Source of the DNA: Nitrospirota bacterium
GTDB taxonomy: Bacteria; Nitrospirota; Thermodesulfovibrionia; Thermodesulfovibrionales; JdFR-88
Length of the DNA: 64,000 bases
Direction: 5' to 3'
Assembly: GCA_021789215.1 (NCBI GenBank)
Contig: JAJYJS010000004.1
Location: 1-64,000 of the forward strand
In this document: one piece after another, positions 1-8,159 of the stretch
Position numbering within the stretch: the stretch's first letter is position 1
Layout of the letters: each line of letters opens with the position of its first letter
The notes under the pieces: model-generated
Database searches by the model: none
What the model saw: the letters and a program-made list of their open reading frames with translations, nothing else
What the model was told of the DNA's origin: nothing
Program-made: the position numbers and the translations under genes

Positions 1-21
1 AATCTTCTCTGTAATGGTCAT
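1..21 (-). CDS. 5' end of a leftward gene cut by the window edge (possibly LeuC-like)
   Basis: Only the first seven codons are present (MTITEKI), read leftward from an ATG at 21-19. A strong Shine-Dalgarno GGAGG (bases 31-35) sits nine bases upstream, which makes this a real start rather than a chance ATG. The peptide resembles the N-terminus of isopropylmalate dehydratase large subunits (LeuC/homoaconitase family, often MTxTEKIL). Seven residues are far too few to assign a function, so the identity is a guess. It is transcribed divergently from the GspE/PilB gene. Confidence 0.5.
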
Positions 22-73
22 CAAAAGAATCCTCCCCTGAAAATTAGCTTGAATATTGATATTAACTCCATTT

Positions 74-103
74 ATTATATCCGTCCGCCGAGGCCGATAA
101 CAA
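74..103 (-). promoter_or_regulatory. Candidate sigma-70 promoter for the truncated leftward gene
   Basis: Read on the minus strand there is TTGTTA (98-103), an 18-base spacer and a perfect TATAAT (74-79). Transcription would begin near base 67 and give a leader of about 45 bases that contains the GGAGG ribosome-binding site. This is a conventional leadered architecture, in contrast to several other genes in the window. Confidence 0.45.
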
Positions 104-124
104 GTGGACACAGATGAAAAAAGT

Positions 125-240
125 GATTGCAATTTATGATTGTTTCCATTATAGTAGTTCCGCGCTCTTTCTTTGCCTGTCCAATGGCATGTGGGATGAA
201 TAAAAAAATGGATTGCAAGTTATAGTTTTTTCCTATAGTA
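125..240 (+). repeat. Imperfect direct repeat of about 30 bases upstream of the GspE/PilB gene
   Basis: Two copies, 125-156 and 211-240, begin with GATTGCAA and end with CCNNTATAGTA or CCTATAGTA. They differ by a few substitutions and a two-base gap. Each copy has a TTGCAA and a TATAGT separated by 16 or 15 bases, so each looks like a promoter. The second copy ends eight bases before the start codon. They could be tandem promoters or a duplicated operator. Confidence 0.5.
213..239 (+). promoter_or_regulatory. Candidate promoter of the GspE/PilB gene, start-codon proximal
   Basis: TTGCAA (213-218), a 15-base spacer and TATAGT (234-239) lie so close to the ATG at 248 that the predicted transcript would begin at or within two bases of the start codon. 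No Shine-Dalgarno sequence is visible, and an in-frame TAG at 236-238 excludes an earlier start. Confidence 0.4.
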
Positions 241-247
241 TTGGCAA

Positions 248-1999
248 ATGAGACCCAAACGCAAAAAAATAGGCGAAATACTGTTGAATGCAGGGCTGAT
301 AACCGCAGAGCAGCTGGAACATGTGCTCCTGATCCAGAAAGGCAGCGGAAAACACACGGGTAAATTGCTGGTCGATATGGGCTTGACAACCGAAGCCGAT
401 ATCGCCCAGGCGCTTTCAAGCCAGCTTTCGGTCCCTATCCTGGACCTGGGCAAGATTGAAATAACGGCCAAGGACATTATCCCCAAAGAGATCGCGCTGA
501 AAAAGGTCGTCATCCCGGTCGAGTGCACCGGGAACCGGATGGTGCTTGCAATGGCCAATCCCCTGGACTGGAAGACCATAGACGAGATCGCTTTCCGTTC
601 GGGGCTGAAGGTGTCCCCGGCCGTAGCGACCGCTTCCTCCATACTCGAGACGATAGAGAAGCATTACACCTCGGCTGAAAAGATATGGAACCTCATAGAC
701 AAGATGAACACCAGCGGCGTGCAGTTTGTGAAGCAGTCGCCGGAAGACGAACGGGAAATGAACGTCCAGTCCCTTTACAAGAGCAGCGAGGCCCCGCCCA
801 TCGTCAGGCTGGTCACGATGATAGTCATCGAGGCCGTCCAGTCGAGGGCCACGGATATACATATAGAGCCCCATGAGCAATATGTAAAAGTGAGATACCG
901 CGTTGACGGCTCCCTGCGCGACATCCTCAAATTCCCCAAGCACCTGCAAAGTCCGGTTGTTTCAAGGATAAAGATACTCTCGAACCTCGATATCACGAAA
1001 AGGAGGACGCCGCAGGACGGGGGCACGCACCTCCGCATGGAAAACAAGGACGTCGATTTGAGGATATCGACCCTTCCCTCGCTTTACGGCGAAAAGGTGG
1101 TCATACGGCTTCTGGATTGGAGCACCGGCCTGATTTCCCTTACCAAGCTGGGAATGCCCGACAATGTCCTCCACTGTGTCATGGACATTTTCGCGCAGCC
1201 GCAGGGGATGCTCCTGGTGACCGGTCCCACAAGCAGCGGCAAGACCACCACCCTTTATGCCTGCCTGAACCAGCTCCGCTCGGAAACCGAAAACGTAGTT
1301 ACGATAGAGGACCCGGTCGAATACAAGCTTAAAGGGATAACGCAGGTCCCCGTGAACGAGGCATCCGGGCTGACTTTCCCGTCGGCTCTCAGGGCGGTCC
1401 TCAGGCAGGACCCGGACATAATCATGGTCGGCGAGATAAGAGACCTGGAAACGGCAGAGATAGCTGTTAAAGCGGCCTTGACCGGGCATATGGTCCTGAG
1501 CACTATCCACACCAATGACACGGTTTCGACCATAACGAGGCTTGCCAACATGGGAATACCGCCTTTCCTGCTCAGTTCGGCCATTAGCGGGGTGCTAGCC
1601 CAGCGGCTTGTAAGAAAAATATGCACCGAATGCTCCGAGGTGGAGAAACACGAGCATTTGGGCAACGGCCTCATAGACGGGCTTCAGACCCGCTATAAAG
1701 GCAAGGGGTGCCCGAAATGCAATTACACCGGATATTACGGGCAACTGGGGGTCTTCGAATACCTGCCGTTCGACCAGTATGTGAGGGACCTGGTCTATAA
1801 AGGGGCCTTCGAAGACGAACTGCGGGGCGCAGCAAAAGAGGCGGGTATGGCGGACCTCAGACACGATGCCCTGAACAAGATAGAAAAAGGGCTTACCACT
1901 GTGGAGGAGGTGCTCGCAAAAGTGCCCTTCCCGCGTGGCGGGCAGAGACATTCGCCAAAGCTGAGCTACAAGGCAAAACCTGCAAAGCTTGTTTCATAG
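248..1999 (+). CDS. GspE/PilB-family secretion or type IV pilus assembly ATPase
   Basis: This is a 583-residue hexameric traffic ATPase that would power pilus extension or type II secretion at the inner face of the cytoplasmic membrane. An N-terminal MshEN/T2SSE_N domain (about 5-140, KKIGEILLNAGLITAEQLE) is followed by the ATPase core. The core has Walker A GPTSSGKTTT near residue 326 and the Walker B/Asp box IIMVGEIRD near 390. A four-cysteine zinc motif (CTEC near 458, CPKC about 22 residues later) is typical of PilB/GspE and absent from PilT. The length is normal. PilB and GspE cannot be separated without the neighbouring pil or gsp genes, none of which is in view. The start follows an in-frame stop and has no clear ribosome-binding site. 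Confidence 0.93.
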   Translation: MRPKRKKIGEILLNAGLITAEQLEHVLLIQKGSGKHTGKLLVDMGLTTEADIAQALSSQLSVPILDLGKIEITAKDIIPKEIALKKVVIPVECTGNRMVLAMANPLDWKTIDEIAFRSGLKVSPAVATASSILETIEKHYTSAEKIWNLIDKMNTSGVQFVKQSPEDEREMNVQSLYKSSEAPPIVRLVTMIVIEAVQSRATDIHIEPHEQYVKVRYRVDGSLRDILKFPKHLQSPVVSRIKILSNLDITKRRTPQDGGTHLRMENKDVDLRISTLPSLYGEKVVIRLLDWSTGLISLTKLGMPDNVLHCVMDIFAQPQGMLLVTGPTSSGKTTTLYACLNQLRSETENVVTIEDPVEYKLKGITQVPVNEASGLTFPSALRAVLRQDPDIIMVGEIRDLETAEIAVKAALTGHMVLSTIHTNDTVSTITRLANMGIPPFLLSSAISGVLAQRLVRKICTECSEVEKHEHLGNGLIDGLQTRYKGKGCPKCNYTGYYGQLGVFEYLPFDQYVRDLVYKGAFEDELRGAAKEAGMADLRHDALNKIEKGLTTVEEVLAKVPFPRGGQRHSPKLSYKAKPAKLVS

Positions 2000-2058
2000 C
2001 AGGCAGCCGTATCCGCCGGGCCGCGGCGTGGCTGTCAGCCCCTATTTGACGCTCCCTC

Positions 2059-2087
2059 TTGCGAGTTTTAAATCTTTTGTTTAGAAT
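2059..2087 (+). promoter_or_regulatory. Candidate promoter of the TPR gene, start-codon proximal
   Basis: TTGCGA (2059-2064), a 17-base spacer and TAGAAT (2082-2087) end six bases before the GTG start at 2094. The predicted transcription start coincides with the start codon, so this would make a leaderless mRNA. Confidence 0.45.
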
Positions 2088-2093
2088 ACGTGC

Positions 2094-2831
2094 GTGGAAA
2101 AGAAAGGCCACCTGAGGATCAAGGCGCAGGCCCGTTCCTTTCTGGAAACAAACGTGACGGCGGGCGAGGGGGAAAAATATCTCGTCTTCACCGAGACCGG
2201 AGCCGACAGAGGCGTAATCACACGGATATTCCTAAAGGGCGCGCTGATTAATTCAAGAAAAACCGCTTGCAGGCCCTACACCAGCATCTCCCAGCATATG
2301 CAGAACCAGCACGAGTTCGCCATCAAGATGCTCAAGAGCAGCTTTGAACAAAAGGTCAGGACTTCCTCCGATTATCTTTCAGGGATAAAGGATTTAGTCA
2401 AACGGAAAAAATACAACCAGGCCAATGACCTTCTTTCAGAGGCCCTCCTGCGATACCCCGAAGACGCCGTTCTGCTCTCTTATGGCGGGTTCATGGAGGC
2501 CAGGCTTAACGGGAACCGCGCCGAGGGTATCGCCATATGCGAAAGGTGCATAGCGGATGTGATGCGAAAGGTGCCGTTCGGGGCAGATTTTTTCTATCCG
2601 ACGCTTTACCTGAACCTGGGCAGGGCATGTCTTGCCGCAGGCGACAAGGAAAGGGCCGTGCTCGCCTTCAGGCAGGGGCTCCATTACGACCACGAAGACA
2701 GGGAACTGCTCTGGGAAATGAAAAAGCTCGGGGTGCGGAGAAAGCCCGTCTTCCCTTGTCTGAGCAGGTCAAACCCGCTGAACAAATACTCGGGGATGCT
2801 GCGCGCCGCACTCGGCGGAAGGAACATCTGA
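2094..2831 (+). CDS. TPR-containing protein of unknown function
   Basis: This is a 245-residue soluble protein with no signal peptide. The N-terminal 75 residues match no family I recognise. From about residue 95 onward there are helix pairs with TPR character: one around LVKRKKYNQANDLLSEALLRYPED, and another around NLGRACLAAGDKERAVLAFRQGLHYD near 190. The C-terminus is basic. The gene follows the GspE/PilB gene by about 95 bases but has its own promoter-like sequence, so a functional link is only a possibility. GTG start. It converges on glgC with a seven-base gap. Confidence 0.75.
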   Translation: MEKKGHLRIKAQARSFLETNVTAGEGEKYLVFTETGADRGVITRIFLKGALINSRKTACRPYTSISQHMQNQHEFAIKMLKSSFEQKVRTSSDYLSGIKDLVKRKKYNQANDLLSEALLRYPEDAVLLSYGGFMEARLNGNRAEGIAICERCIADVMRKVPFGADFFYPTLYLNLGRACLAAGDKERAVLAFRQGLHYDHEDRELLWEMKKLGVRRKPVFPCLSRSNPLNKYSGMLRAALGGRNI

Positions 2832-2838
2832 TAAAAAA

Positions 2839-4047
2839 TTATCTCCTGCCCTGCCTGGGCAGCACTGAAATGCCTGAAGAATCTATATGGCAGCGGAACA
2901 TGTCTTTTTTGGGGTCGTAGCCGATTGTCTCTTCCTTCTCAATAACGTTCGCCTTGTCCACAATGGCGTTTTTCAGCCTCGCGCCCTTTTTAATCATGCA
3001 GTTGTCCATGATTATGCAGCCCTCTATATCAACTCCGTCCTCGATGGCAACACCGCTCCGGATGACTGAATTCCTTATGGACGCGCCGCTGATATTTACG
3101 CCTTCAGAGATAAAGCTGTTTTCGATATGCCCGCTGATGATCCTCGATGACGGCCCCTCGAAGGCAATGGGGTGGATGGGCCAGTTCCTGTTGAAGACCT
3201 CGAACCTGGGCTCAAGCCCGAGCATGTCCATGTGGGCGTCATAGAACGACTTTATTGTCCCCACGTCCCTCCAGTACCCGCACTCCTCATAGGGCTTTAT
3301 GTCCGGGATGACGTTAGACGAGAAATCGTACGCGAAAATCCTTCCTTTTTCCAGGGAGGCGGGCAGGATGTGCGTTCCGAAATCGTGGTGCTTTTTCCCC
3401 TGGGCCTCGACAAGCGCCTGCACCAGAAAATCCCTCGTGAAAATATAGTTGCCCATCGAGACGTATGCCCTTTCCGGGTCCGAGGGCATCGGCTTGGGCT
3501 CTTTCGGCTTTTCCTGAAAGGTGATTATCCTCTTGTTTTCGTCCGTTGCGATTACGCCGAAGCTGGATGCGTCTTTCAGCGGCACCGGCCTTGCCGCAAC
3601 GGTCACGTCGGCCCCTTTCTGGATGTGGAAGTCTATCATCTGCCGTATGTCCATGCGGTAGACGTGGTCGGCCCCGAAAATTATTATAAGCTCCGGGTTG
3701 AGCTGGCTTATGAGCGCAAGGTTCTGGAATATGGCGTCCGCCGTGCCCTGGAACCATTCCGGCCCCATGCGCATCTGAGGCGGGACAACTGTCACAAAAT
3801 GCTCCTTTATTACCGGCGAAAGCACCCAGTTCTGCCTTATGTGCTCTATCAGTGACTGGGACTTGTACTGGACAAGCAGATAAATGGAGTAGATGCGGGA
3901 GTTCACAAGGTTGCTCAGGACGAAATCAACAATCCTGTACCGCCCGCCAAATGGGACTGAAGGCTTCGAGCGCATCGCCGTCAGGGGGAACAGCCTCTCG
4001 CCCTTCCCTCCCGCGAGCACAAACGCAAGTACCGATGGATGTGCCAC
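2839..4047 (-). CDS. glgC: Glucose-1-phosphate adenylyltransferase (ADP-glucose pyrophosphorylase)
   Basis: Makes ADP-glucose from ATP and glucose-1-phosphate, the committed step of glycogen synthesis. The nucleotide-binding signature FVLAGGKGERLFPLT is at the N-terminus, followed by KPSVPFGGRYRIVDFVLSN, the WFQGTADAI segment and the FGADHVYRMD motif. The C-terminal third is a left-handed beta-helix of hexapeptide type (ISGASIRNSVIRSG and following). Length of about 402 residues is normal. I chose GTG at 4047 because it places the AGG motif at the usual distance from the N-terminus. A TTG at 4074 would add nine residues. It is the last gene of a leftward run tpiA-secG-SBP-glgC. Confidence 0.93.
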   Translation of the reverse strand: MAHPSVLAFVLAGGKGERLFPLTAMRSKPSVPFGGRYRIVDFVLSNLVNSRIYSIYLLVQYKSQSLIEHIRQNWVLSPVIKEHFVTVVPPQMRMGPEWFQGTADAIFQNLALISQLNPELIIIFGADHVYRMDIRQMIDFHIQKGADVTVAARPVPLKDASSFGVIATDENKRIITFQEKPKEPKPMPSDPERAYVSMGNYIFTRDFLVQALVEAQGKKHHDFGTHILPASLEKGRIFAYDFSSNVIPDIKPYEECGYWRDVGTIKSFYDAHMDMLGLEPRFEVFNRNWPIHPIAFEGPSSRIISGHIENSFISEGVNISGASIRNSVIRSGVAIEDGVDIEGCIIMDNCMIKKGARLKNAIVDKANVIEKEETIGYDPKKDMFRCHIDSSGISVLPRQGRR

Positions 4048-4080
4048 TGAATATCTTCTTTTTTCCCGCAGCAAAGCGCG

Positions 4081-5685
4081 TTAATTATACCACATGTTCC
4101 GGTCGGCCGGGACGTGCCAGTGAATGAAGTCGTACCACAGGCCTATCGGCGCCTTTTCCACTCCCTTGAACCGCTTGCTCAAAAGCACAAGGGCATCCGG
4201 CACATACAGGAAAGTATACGGCTGGTCTTCAGCCAGTATCGCATGTATCCTGTAATAGATACGTTTTCTTTTTTCCATGTCGAAGGTCTGCCTTCCCTCG
4301 ATAAGCAGCTTGTCCACTTCCGGGTTCTTGTAGGATATGAAATTGAATTCGCCTTCCTTTGTCTTTGCCGAATACCAGATGTCGTAGAGGTCGGGGTCCC
4401 TCGAAAGCGCCCACCCCAGCACAACCGCCTCGAACCGTTTCTTGTCTATGAATTCATGCAGCAGGGACTGCCATTCAAGCACCTTTATTTTTACGTCCAC
4501 GCCAACCCTGCTCAAATCTTCCTTGATTATCTGCGCGGCAAGGAGACGCTCCGTATTGCCCTGGTTGGTGAGGAGCGTGAACCTGAACGGACGGCCGTCT
4601 TTCTGGAGCACTCCGCCTTTGAGCGTCCAGCCAGCCTCACTGAAAAGCTCCAGCGACCTGCTTATATTATACTCCGGGTCTTTCACGTTGGGATTATAGG
4701 CCCATGATTCAGGCGGAAAGGGCCCGGTGCACTTTGTTCCGTAGCCCATGAGGACTCCCTTGATAAGTGACGTCTTGTCTATGGCGTGCGACAACGCCCT
4801 CCGTATCCTCACGTCCCTGAACCGGTCGTCAAGCAGGTTCCAGCCTATGTACGTATAGCCGAAGGACGGGTAGCGGAACCTGTGGAAGTATTTTTCAAAA
4901 AATTTCTTGTGCGCCTGGTTTTTATATTGGGCGGGCGTCAGCGTCATGTAGTCTATGCCCCCGAACTTCAGCTCCAGAAACATCGTCGCCTCATCCGGGA
5001 TGACCCGCATTATATACCGGTCTATGTTCGGTCTGCCCTCGAAATAGCCATTGAAAGCCTCAAGCTCTATGCGCTGTCCCGTTATCCATTCCTTCAGCTT
5101 GTACGGGCCCGTACCCACCGGGTGCCTTGAATACTCATCTTTCGTGAGGTCCTTGCCGTAAAGTATATGTTTTGGCAGAATGCCCATCCCCCAGGACTCA
5201 AGCGCCGGGGCGAAAGGCTCCTTGTAAAAGACCTTAACGGTGTATTTGTCAGGGGCCTCCACCTTCTCAACCGGGCCGTAATTGCTCGAATAGGGCGTGG
5301 GGACGTCAGGGTTGGTGACAGTGTTGTATGTGAAAAGAACGTCATCCGAGGTGAATTCCTGTCCGTCCTGCCACTTTACACCATGCCGGAGGTGAAATAT
5401 TATTTCAAGCCCGTTTCTTTTTATCTCCCAGCTTTTTGCGAGGTCTCCGACAATCCTGATATTCTTGTCGTACTTTGTAAGCCCGTTGAATATGAGCCCG
5501 CTTATGTCCCCTGAAGCCGAATCCGACGCGAAAAGGGGCAAGAGCCTCCTTGCATCGGCCAGCGAACCCACCACAATGGTGTTGGGCATGGAGGTTTTCG
5601 GCTCGCGGGCACATGAAAGGGTTAAAGAAGCTATGACGGCAAGAAGAAAGCCAACTGCCTTTTTAAAGGAAAATCCCGCGCACAA
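4081..5685 (-). CDS. Family 5 (OppA/DppA-type) peptide-binding lipoprotein
   Basis: This is the solute-binding protein of an oligopeptide-type ABC transporter, anchored outside the cytoplasmic membrane by lipid. A signal peptide ends in the lipobox LTLSC (about residue 24). The rest carries SBP_bac_5 hallmarks: a KSWEI...FHLRHGVKWQDGQEFTSDDV segment near residue 85 and HPVGTGPYKLKEW near 190. Length of 534 is typical. No permease or ATPase genes are adjacent, so it is an orphan binding protein. The start is a TTG 7 bases after the secG stop without a clear ribosome-binding site; no ATG or GTG precedes the signal peptide in frame. Confidence 0.9.
   Translation of the reverse strand: MCAGFSFKKAVGFLLAVIASLTLSCAREPKTSMPNTIVVGSLADARRLLPLFASDSASGDISGLIFNGLTKYDKNIRIVGDLAKSWEIKRNGLEIIFHLRHGVKWQDGQEFTSDDVLFTYNTVTNPDVPTPYSSNYGPVEKVEAPDKYTVKVFYKEPFAPALESWGMGILPKHILYGKDLTKDEYSRHPVGTGPYKLKEWITGQRIELEAFNGYFEGRPNIDRYIMRVIPDEATMFLELKFGGIDYMTLTPAQYKNQAHKKFFEKYFHRFRYPSFGYTYIGWNLLDDRFRDVRIRRALSHAIDKTSLIKGVLMGYGTKCTGPFPPESWAYNPNVKDPEYNISRSLELFSEAGWTLKGGVLQKDGRPFRFTLLTNQGNTERLLAAQIIKEDLSRVGVDVKIKVLEWQSLLHEFIDKKRFEAVVLGWALSRDPDLYDIWYSAKTKEGEFNFISYKNPEVDKLLIEGRQTFDMEKRKRIYYRIHAILAEDQPYTFLYVPDALVLLSKRFKGVEKAPIGLWYDFIHWHVPADRNMWYN
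4084..4092 (-). promoter_or_regulatory. Extended -10 promoter candidate for glgC
   Basis: TGGTATAAT on the minus strand is a perfect extended -10 element (TG-N-TATAAT) without a recognisable -35. It overlaps the last codons of the upstream lipoprotein gene (Trp-Tyr-Asn-stop), so it could be coincidental coding sequence. If real, it would give glgC its own transcript starting near 4077. Confidence 0.35.
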
Positions 5686-5694
5686 GGACTTTTT

Positions 5695-6129
5695 TTATTT
5701 TTTGCCGGGGAGCTGACCGGCCCCTGGCTGATTGGGCTGACCAGCACCGGGCTGGGCCTGAGGCTGAGCTGCACCAGGCTGACCGGGCATTCCCTGCTGG
5801 GGAACTCCAGACTGAGGACCCGGGAAAGGCTGCCCCCCAGGGGGCAATCCCGGAGCGCCGGGCATCTGTCTCACCGGGGTCTGCGGGACAACAGTGCCTT
5901 TGCCTTTGATGGAGGCAACGGTAAGCACCAGCGAGGTGACCATGAAGAGGGCCGCTGCCGCCGTGGTCAGCTTGCTCAGGAATGTAGTCGCGCCCCTGCC
6001 GCCAAAGAGCGTCTGGCTGGAACCGCCGAAAGCGGCCCCAAGCTCCGCGCCCCTGCCGCCCTGCACAAGGACAACCAATATAAGGAAAATGCAGACAAGC
6101 ACATGCACTATCGATATCAGGATTATCAT
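5695..6129 (-). CDS. secG: Preprotein translocase subunit SecG with a Pro/Gly/Gln-rich tail
   Basis: Auxiliary subunit of the SecYEG translocon in the inner membrane. The first 75 residues are a standard SecG: one hydrophobic helix (IILISIVHVLVCIFLILVVL), the conserved VQGGRGAELGAAFGGSSQTLFGGRG linker in outline, then a second helix near residues 55-70. The last 70 residues are a low-complexity, Pro/Gly/Gln-rich extension (repeats such as GAGQPNQPGAGQ), longer than in most SecG. It starts one base downstream of the tpiA stop codon, an arrangement common in bacteria, so the two are surely co-transcribed. Confidence 0.93.
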   Translation of the reverse strand: MIILISIVHVLVCIFLILVVLVQGGRGAELGAAFGGSSQTLFGGRGATTFLSKLTTAAAALFMVTSLVLTVASIKGKGTVVPQTPVRQMPGAPGLPPGGQPFPGPQSGVPQQGMPGQPGAAQPQAQPGAGQPNQPGAGQLPGKK

Positions 6130-6130
6130 T

Positions 6131-6886
6131 CTATCCTCTCTTGAAATTTATCAGTTTGGAAAAACTCACGGCCTCAAGGCTCGCGCCGCCCACAAGAGCG
6201 CCGTCCACATCCGGGCGCGACATCAGGGAGTCTACATTGTCCGGCTTGACACTGCCGCCATACAGGAGCCTTGTCTCGTCGGCCAGGCCGCCGAACAGGT
6301 CTTTTAATACGGAACGGATGAAGGCGTGCGCCTCCTGGGCCTGTTCAGGCGTGGCGGTGACGCCGGTGCCGATTGCCCAGATGGGCTCGTAGGCAACCAC
6401 AACCGTCTTCATATCATCGGCCGTAAGCCCCTTCAATCCCCCGGAGACCTGTCCCCTCAGCAAGTCGAAGGTCTTCCCGGCATTTCTTTCTTCCAGGCTT
6501 TCCCCTATGCAGAATATCACGCCAAGCCCCGCCTTGAGGGCCGCCTTTATCTTTTTGTTCACGATGTCGTCAGTCTCGTGAAAATACTGCCTGCGCTCCG
6601 AATGCCCGACGATTACGAACGTCGCGCCGGCATCCTTCACCATTCCCGGAGACACCTCGCCGGTGTAGGCGCCTTTTTCCTCGTAAAAAACATCCTGCGA
6701 GGAGATAATGATGTCCGAACCCATGGCCGCATCAGCAACCGCCCTGATGGAGGTGAACGGAGGGGCTATTACCTTGTCCACGCCGGCCGGGTTTTTGACG
6801 AGCGGAATGAGGCTTTTAACAAAATCGACCGCCTCCGGTATGGTCTTGTGCATCTTCCAGTTGGCTGCAATAAATGGTTTTCGCAT
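6131..6886 (-). CDS. tpiA: Triose-phosphate isomerase
   Basis: Interconverts dihydroxyacetone phosphate and glyceraldehyde-3-phosphate in glycolysis and gluconeogenesis. The 251-residue protein has the N-terminal AANWKMHKT with the substrate-binding lysine, the electrophilic histidine in FVIVGHSERR (about 97), the catalytic glutamate in AYEPIWAIGTG (about 168) and the phosphate-binding LLYGGSVKPDN near 210. First gene of the leftward run tpiA-secG-SBP-glgC. A good promoter lies immediately upstream; ATAGGG before the ATG may serve as a weak ribosome-binding site. Confidence 0.97.
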   Translation of the reverse strand: MRKPFIAANWKMHKTIPEAVDFVKSLIPLVKNPAGVDKVIAPPFTSIRAVADAAMGSDIIISSQDVFYEEKGAYTGEVSPGMVKDAGATFVIVGHSERRQYFHETDDIVNKKIKAALKAGLGVIFCIGESLEERNAGKTFDLLRGQVSGGLKGLTADDMKTVVVAYEPIWAIGTGVTATPEQAQEAHAFIRSVLKDLFGGLADETRLLYGGSVKPDNVDSLMSRPDVDGALVGGASLEAVSFSKLINFKRG

Positions 6887-6892
6887 CCCTAT

Positions 6893-6921
6893 ATTTAAAA
6901 GCCAAATGCGCTAAAAGTCAA
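6893..6921 (-). promoter_or_regulatory. Promoter of the tpiA operon, start-codon proximal
   Basis: Minus-strand TTGACT (6916-6921), a 17-base spacer and TTAAAT (6893-6898), followed by six bases and the tpiA ATG at 6886. The predicted start of transcription is at or next to the start codon. Confidence 0.5.
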
Positions 6922-6943
6922 GTTTTTTTGATGTATTCCACCC

Positions 6944-8050
6944 CTATTTCATCTCCTCCACTTTTATCTTGACGCCCATTTCCCTGCCTTTTCTGATGAT
7001 TGTGGCATTTACGGTCTGGCCCACCGGCGTCCCGGCCACAATCCACGGCAGGTCGGACATTTTTTTTATCTCTTTGCCGTTGAAGGAGATTATTATGTCG
7101 CCCCGTTTTATTCCGGCCCTGTCGGCAGGCCCCCCGTTTTCAACATCGGCAACAAGCGCCCCTTCAGGCTTCTTGAGGCCAAAGGCCTTTGCCATCTCCG
7201 GCGTCACGGTCTCTATTGACACCCCTATCCAGCCCCTTATCACCTTTCCCTTCGCCTTTAGCTGGGCGATGACCGTCTTGGCCGTGTTGCCGGGTATGGC
7301 AAAACCGATACCCTGGCCGGAAGGGATTATCGCCGAGTTGATGCCGATGACCTCTCCCTTCAGGTCCACCAATGGGCCCCCGCTGTTTCCGGGGTTTATC
7401 GGCGCGTCCGTTTGCAGGAAGTTGTCATAAGGGCCGGAACCAAGCACCCTCCCCGTGGCGCTTATTATCCCCTGGGTCACCGTGTGCGCAAGGCCAAACG
7501 GGTTGCCGATTGCAAGCACCCAGTCTCCGGGCTGCATGGCATCCGAATCGCCAAAGGCAAGCACAGGCAGATTTGAAAACAGGGGGTCTATCTTTATCAG
7601 CGCGAGGTCGGTTTTAGGGTCCGCGCCCGCAACCGTGCCTTTAAAGGACCGGCCGTCGGCAAGCGTCACCTTTATTTTCTGCGCCTCGGCGATTACGTGA
7701 TTGTTGGTCACAATGTAGCCGTCCTTGTCCACTATTATGCCGGAGCCCAGGCTGCGCTGCTTCAGCTCCTGGTCGGGGATGCCCTCGAAGTATTTCCTCA
7801 GGAAATTGCCCCAGGGGCCGAAAAAATGCCTGAATGGCTCGCCAGGCACCTTAATGGTGGCTTCGGTGCTGATATTCACAACAGCGGGGCTAACCACCTT
7901 GACCAATCCCGCAAAGGATTTTGGGAATGCGACCACTTCCTCATGGGCAGGCGCTTTGCCTTTGCACCCCCAAAAAACAGCGGCCGCCATAATCGCAAGG
8001 GCCAGAATTATCAAACGGACCGGAGAGAAAAACGGCTTTTCACTTTTCAT
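6944..8050 (-). CDS. HtrA/DegS-like periplasmic serine protease with one PDZ domain
   Basis: This is a trypsin-like S1C protease that handles misfolded envelope proteins. An N-terminal signal or anchor helix (about residues 13-28) is followed by the protease domain, with catalytic His in NNHVIAE (about 117), Asp in KTDLALIKI (about 147) and Ser in NPGNSGGPL (about 221). A single C-terminal PDZ domain (about 270-360, GGPADRAGIKRGDIIISFNG) gives the DegS-like layout rather than the two-PDZ DegP layout. The helix ends in FWGC, a poor lipobox, so membrane anchoring through the helix is as likely as lipidation. I chose ATG at 8050, with GGAGGG eight bases upstream, over a TTG at 8065. Confidence 0.93.
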   Translation of the reverse strand: MKSEKPFFSPVRLIILALAIMAAAVFWGCKGKAPAHEEVVAFPKSFAGLVKVVSPAVVNISTEATIKVPGEPFRHFFGPWGNFLRKYFEGIPDQELKQRSLGSGIIVDKDGYIVTNNHVIAEAQKIKVTLADGRSFKGTVAGADPKTDLALIKIDPLFSNLPVLAFGDSDAMQPGDWVLAIGNPFGLAHTVTQGIISATGRVLGSGPYDNFLQTDAPINPGNSGGPLVDLKGEVIGINSAIIPSGQGIGFAIPGNTAKTVIAQLKAKGKVIRGWIGVSIETVTPEMAKAFGLKKPEGALVADVENGGPADRAGIKRGDIIISFNGKEIKKMSDLPWIVAGTPVGQTVNATIIRKGREMGVKIKVEEMK

Positions 8051-8159
8051 TCCATCACCCTCCAAATATTGCCTGTTTTTTTAAAGTATATGGCGGATTC
8101 CGCAGACGGGCAATTTCAGCCCAAAAGGCCGTTCCGCATGTTATTATCAAAAATAAATC

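Noticed and set aside
184-200. Sigma-54-like sequence TGGCATG...ATGA before the GspE/PilB gene
   Set aside because: The -12 element lacks the GC dinucleotide and the spacing is only approximate; the sigma-70-like pairs fit better.
5695-6129. Reading the Pro/Gly/Gln tail of SecG as a separate gene or frameshift artefact
   Set aside because: The frame is open through both parts and the stop is immediately followed by the next gene, so a single protein is simplest.
8048-8065. TTG start of the HtrA-like gene at 8065
   Set aside because: It lies inside the ribosome-binding sequence GGAGGG that serves the ATG at 8050.
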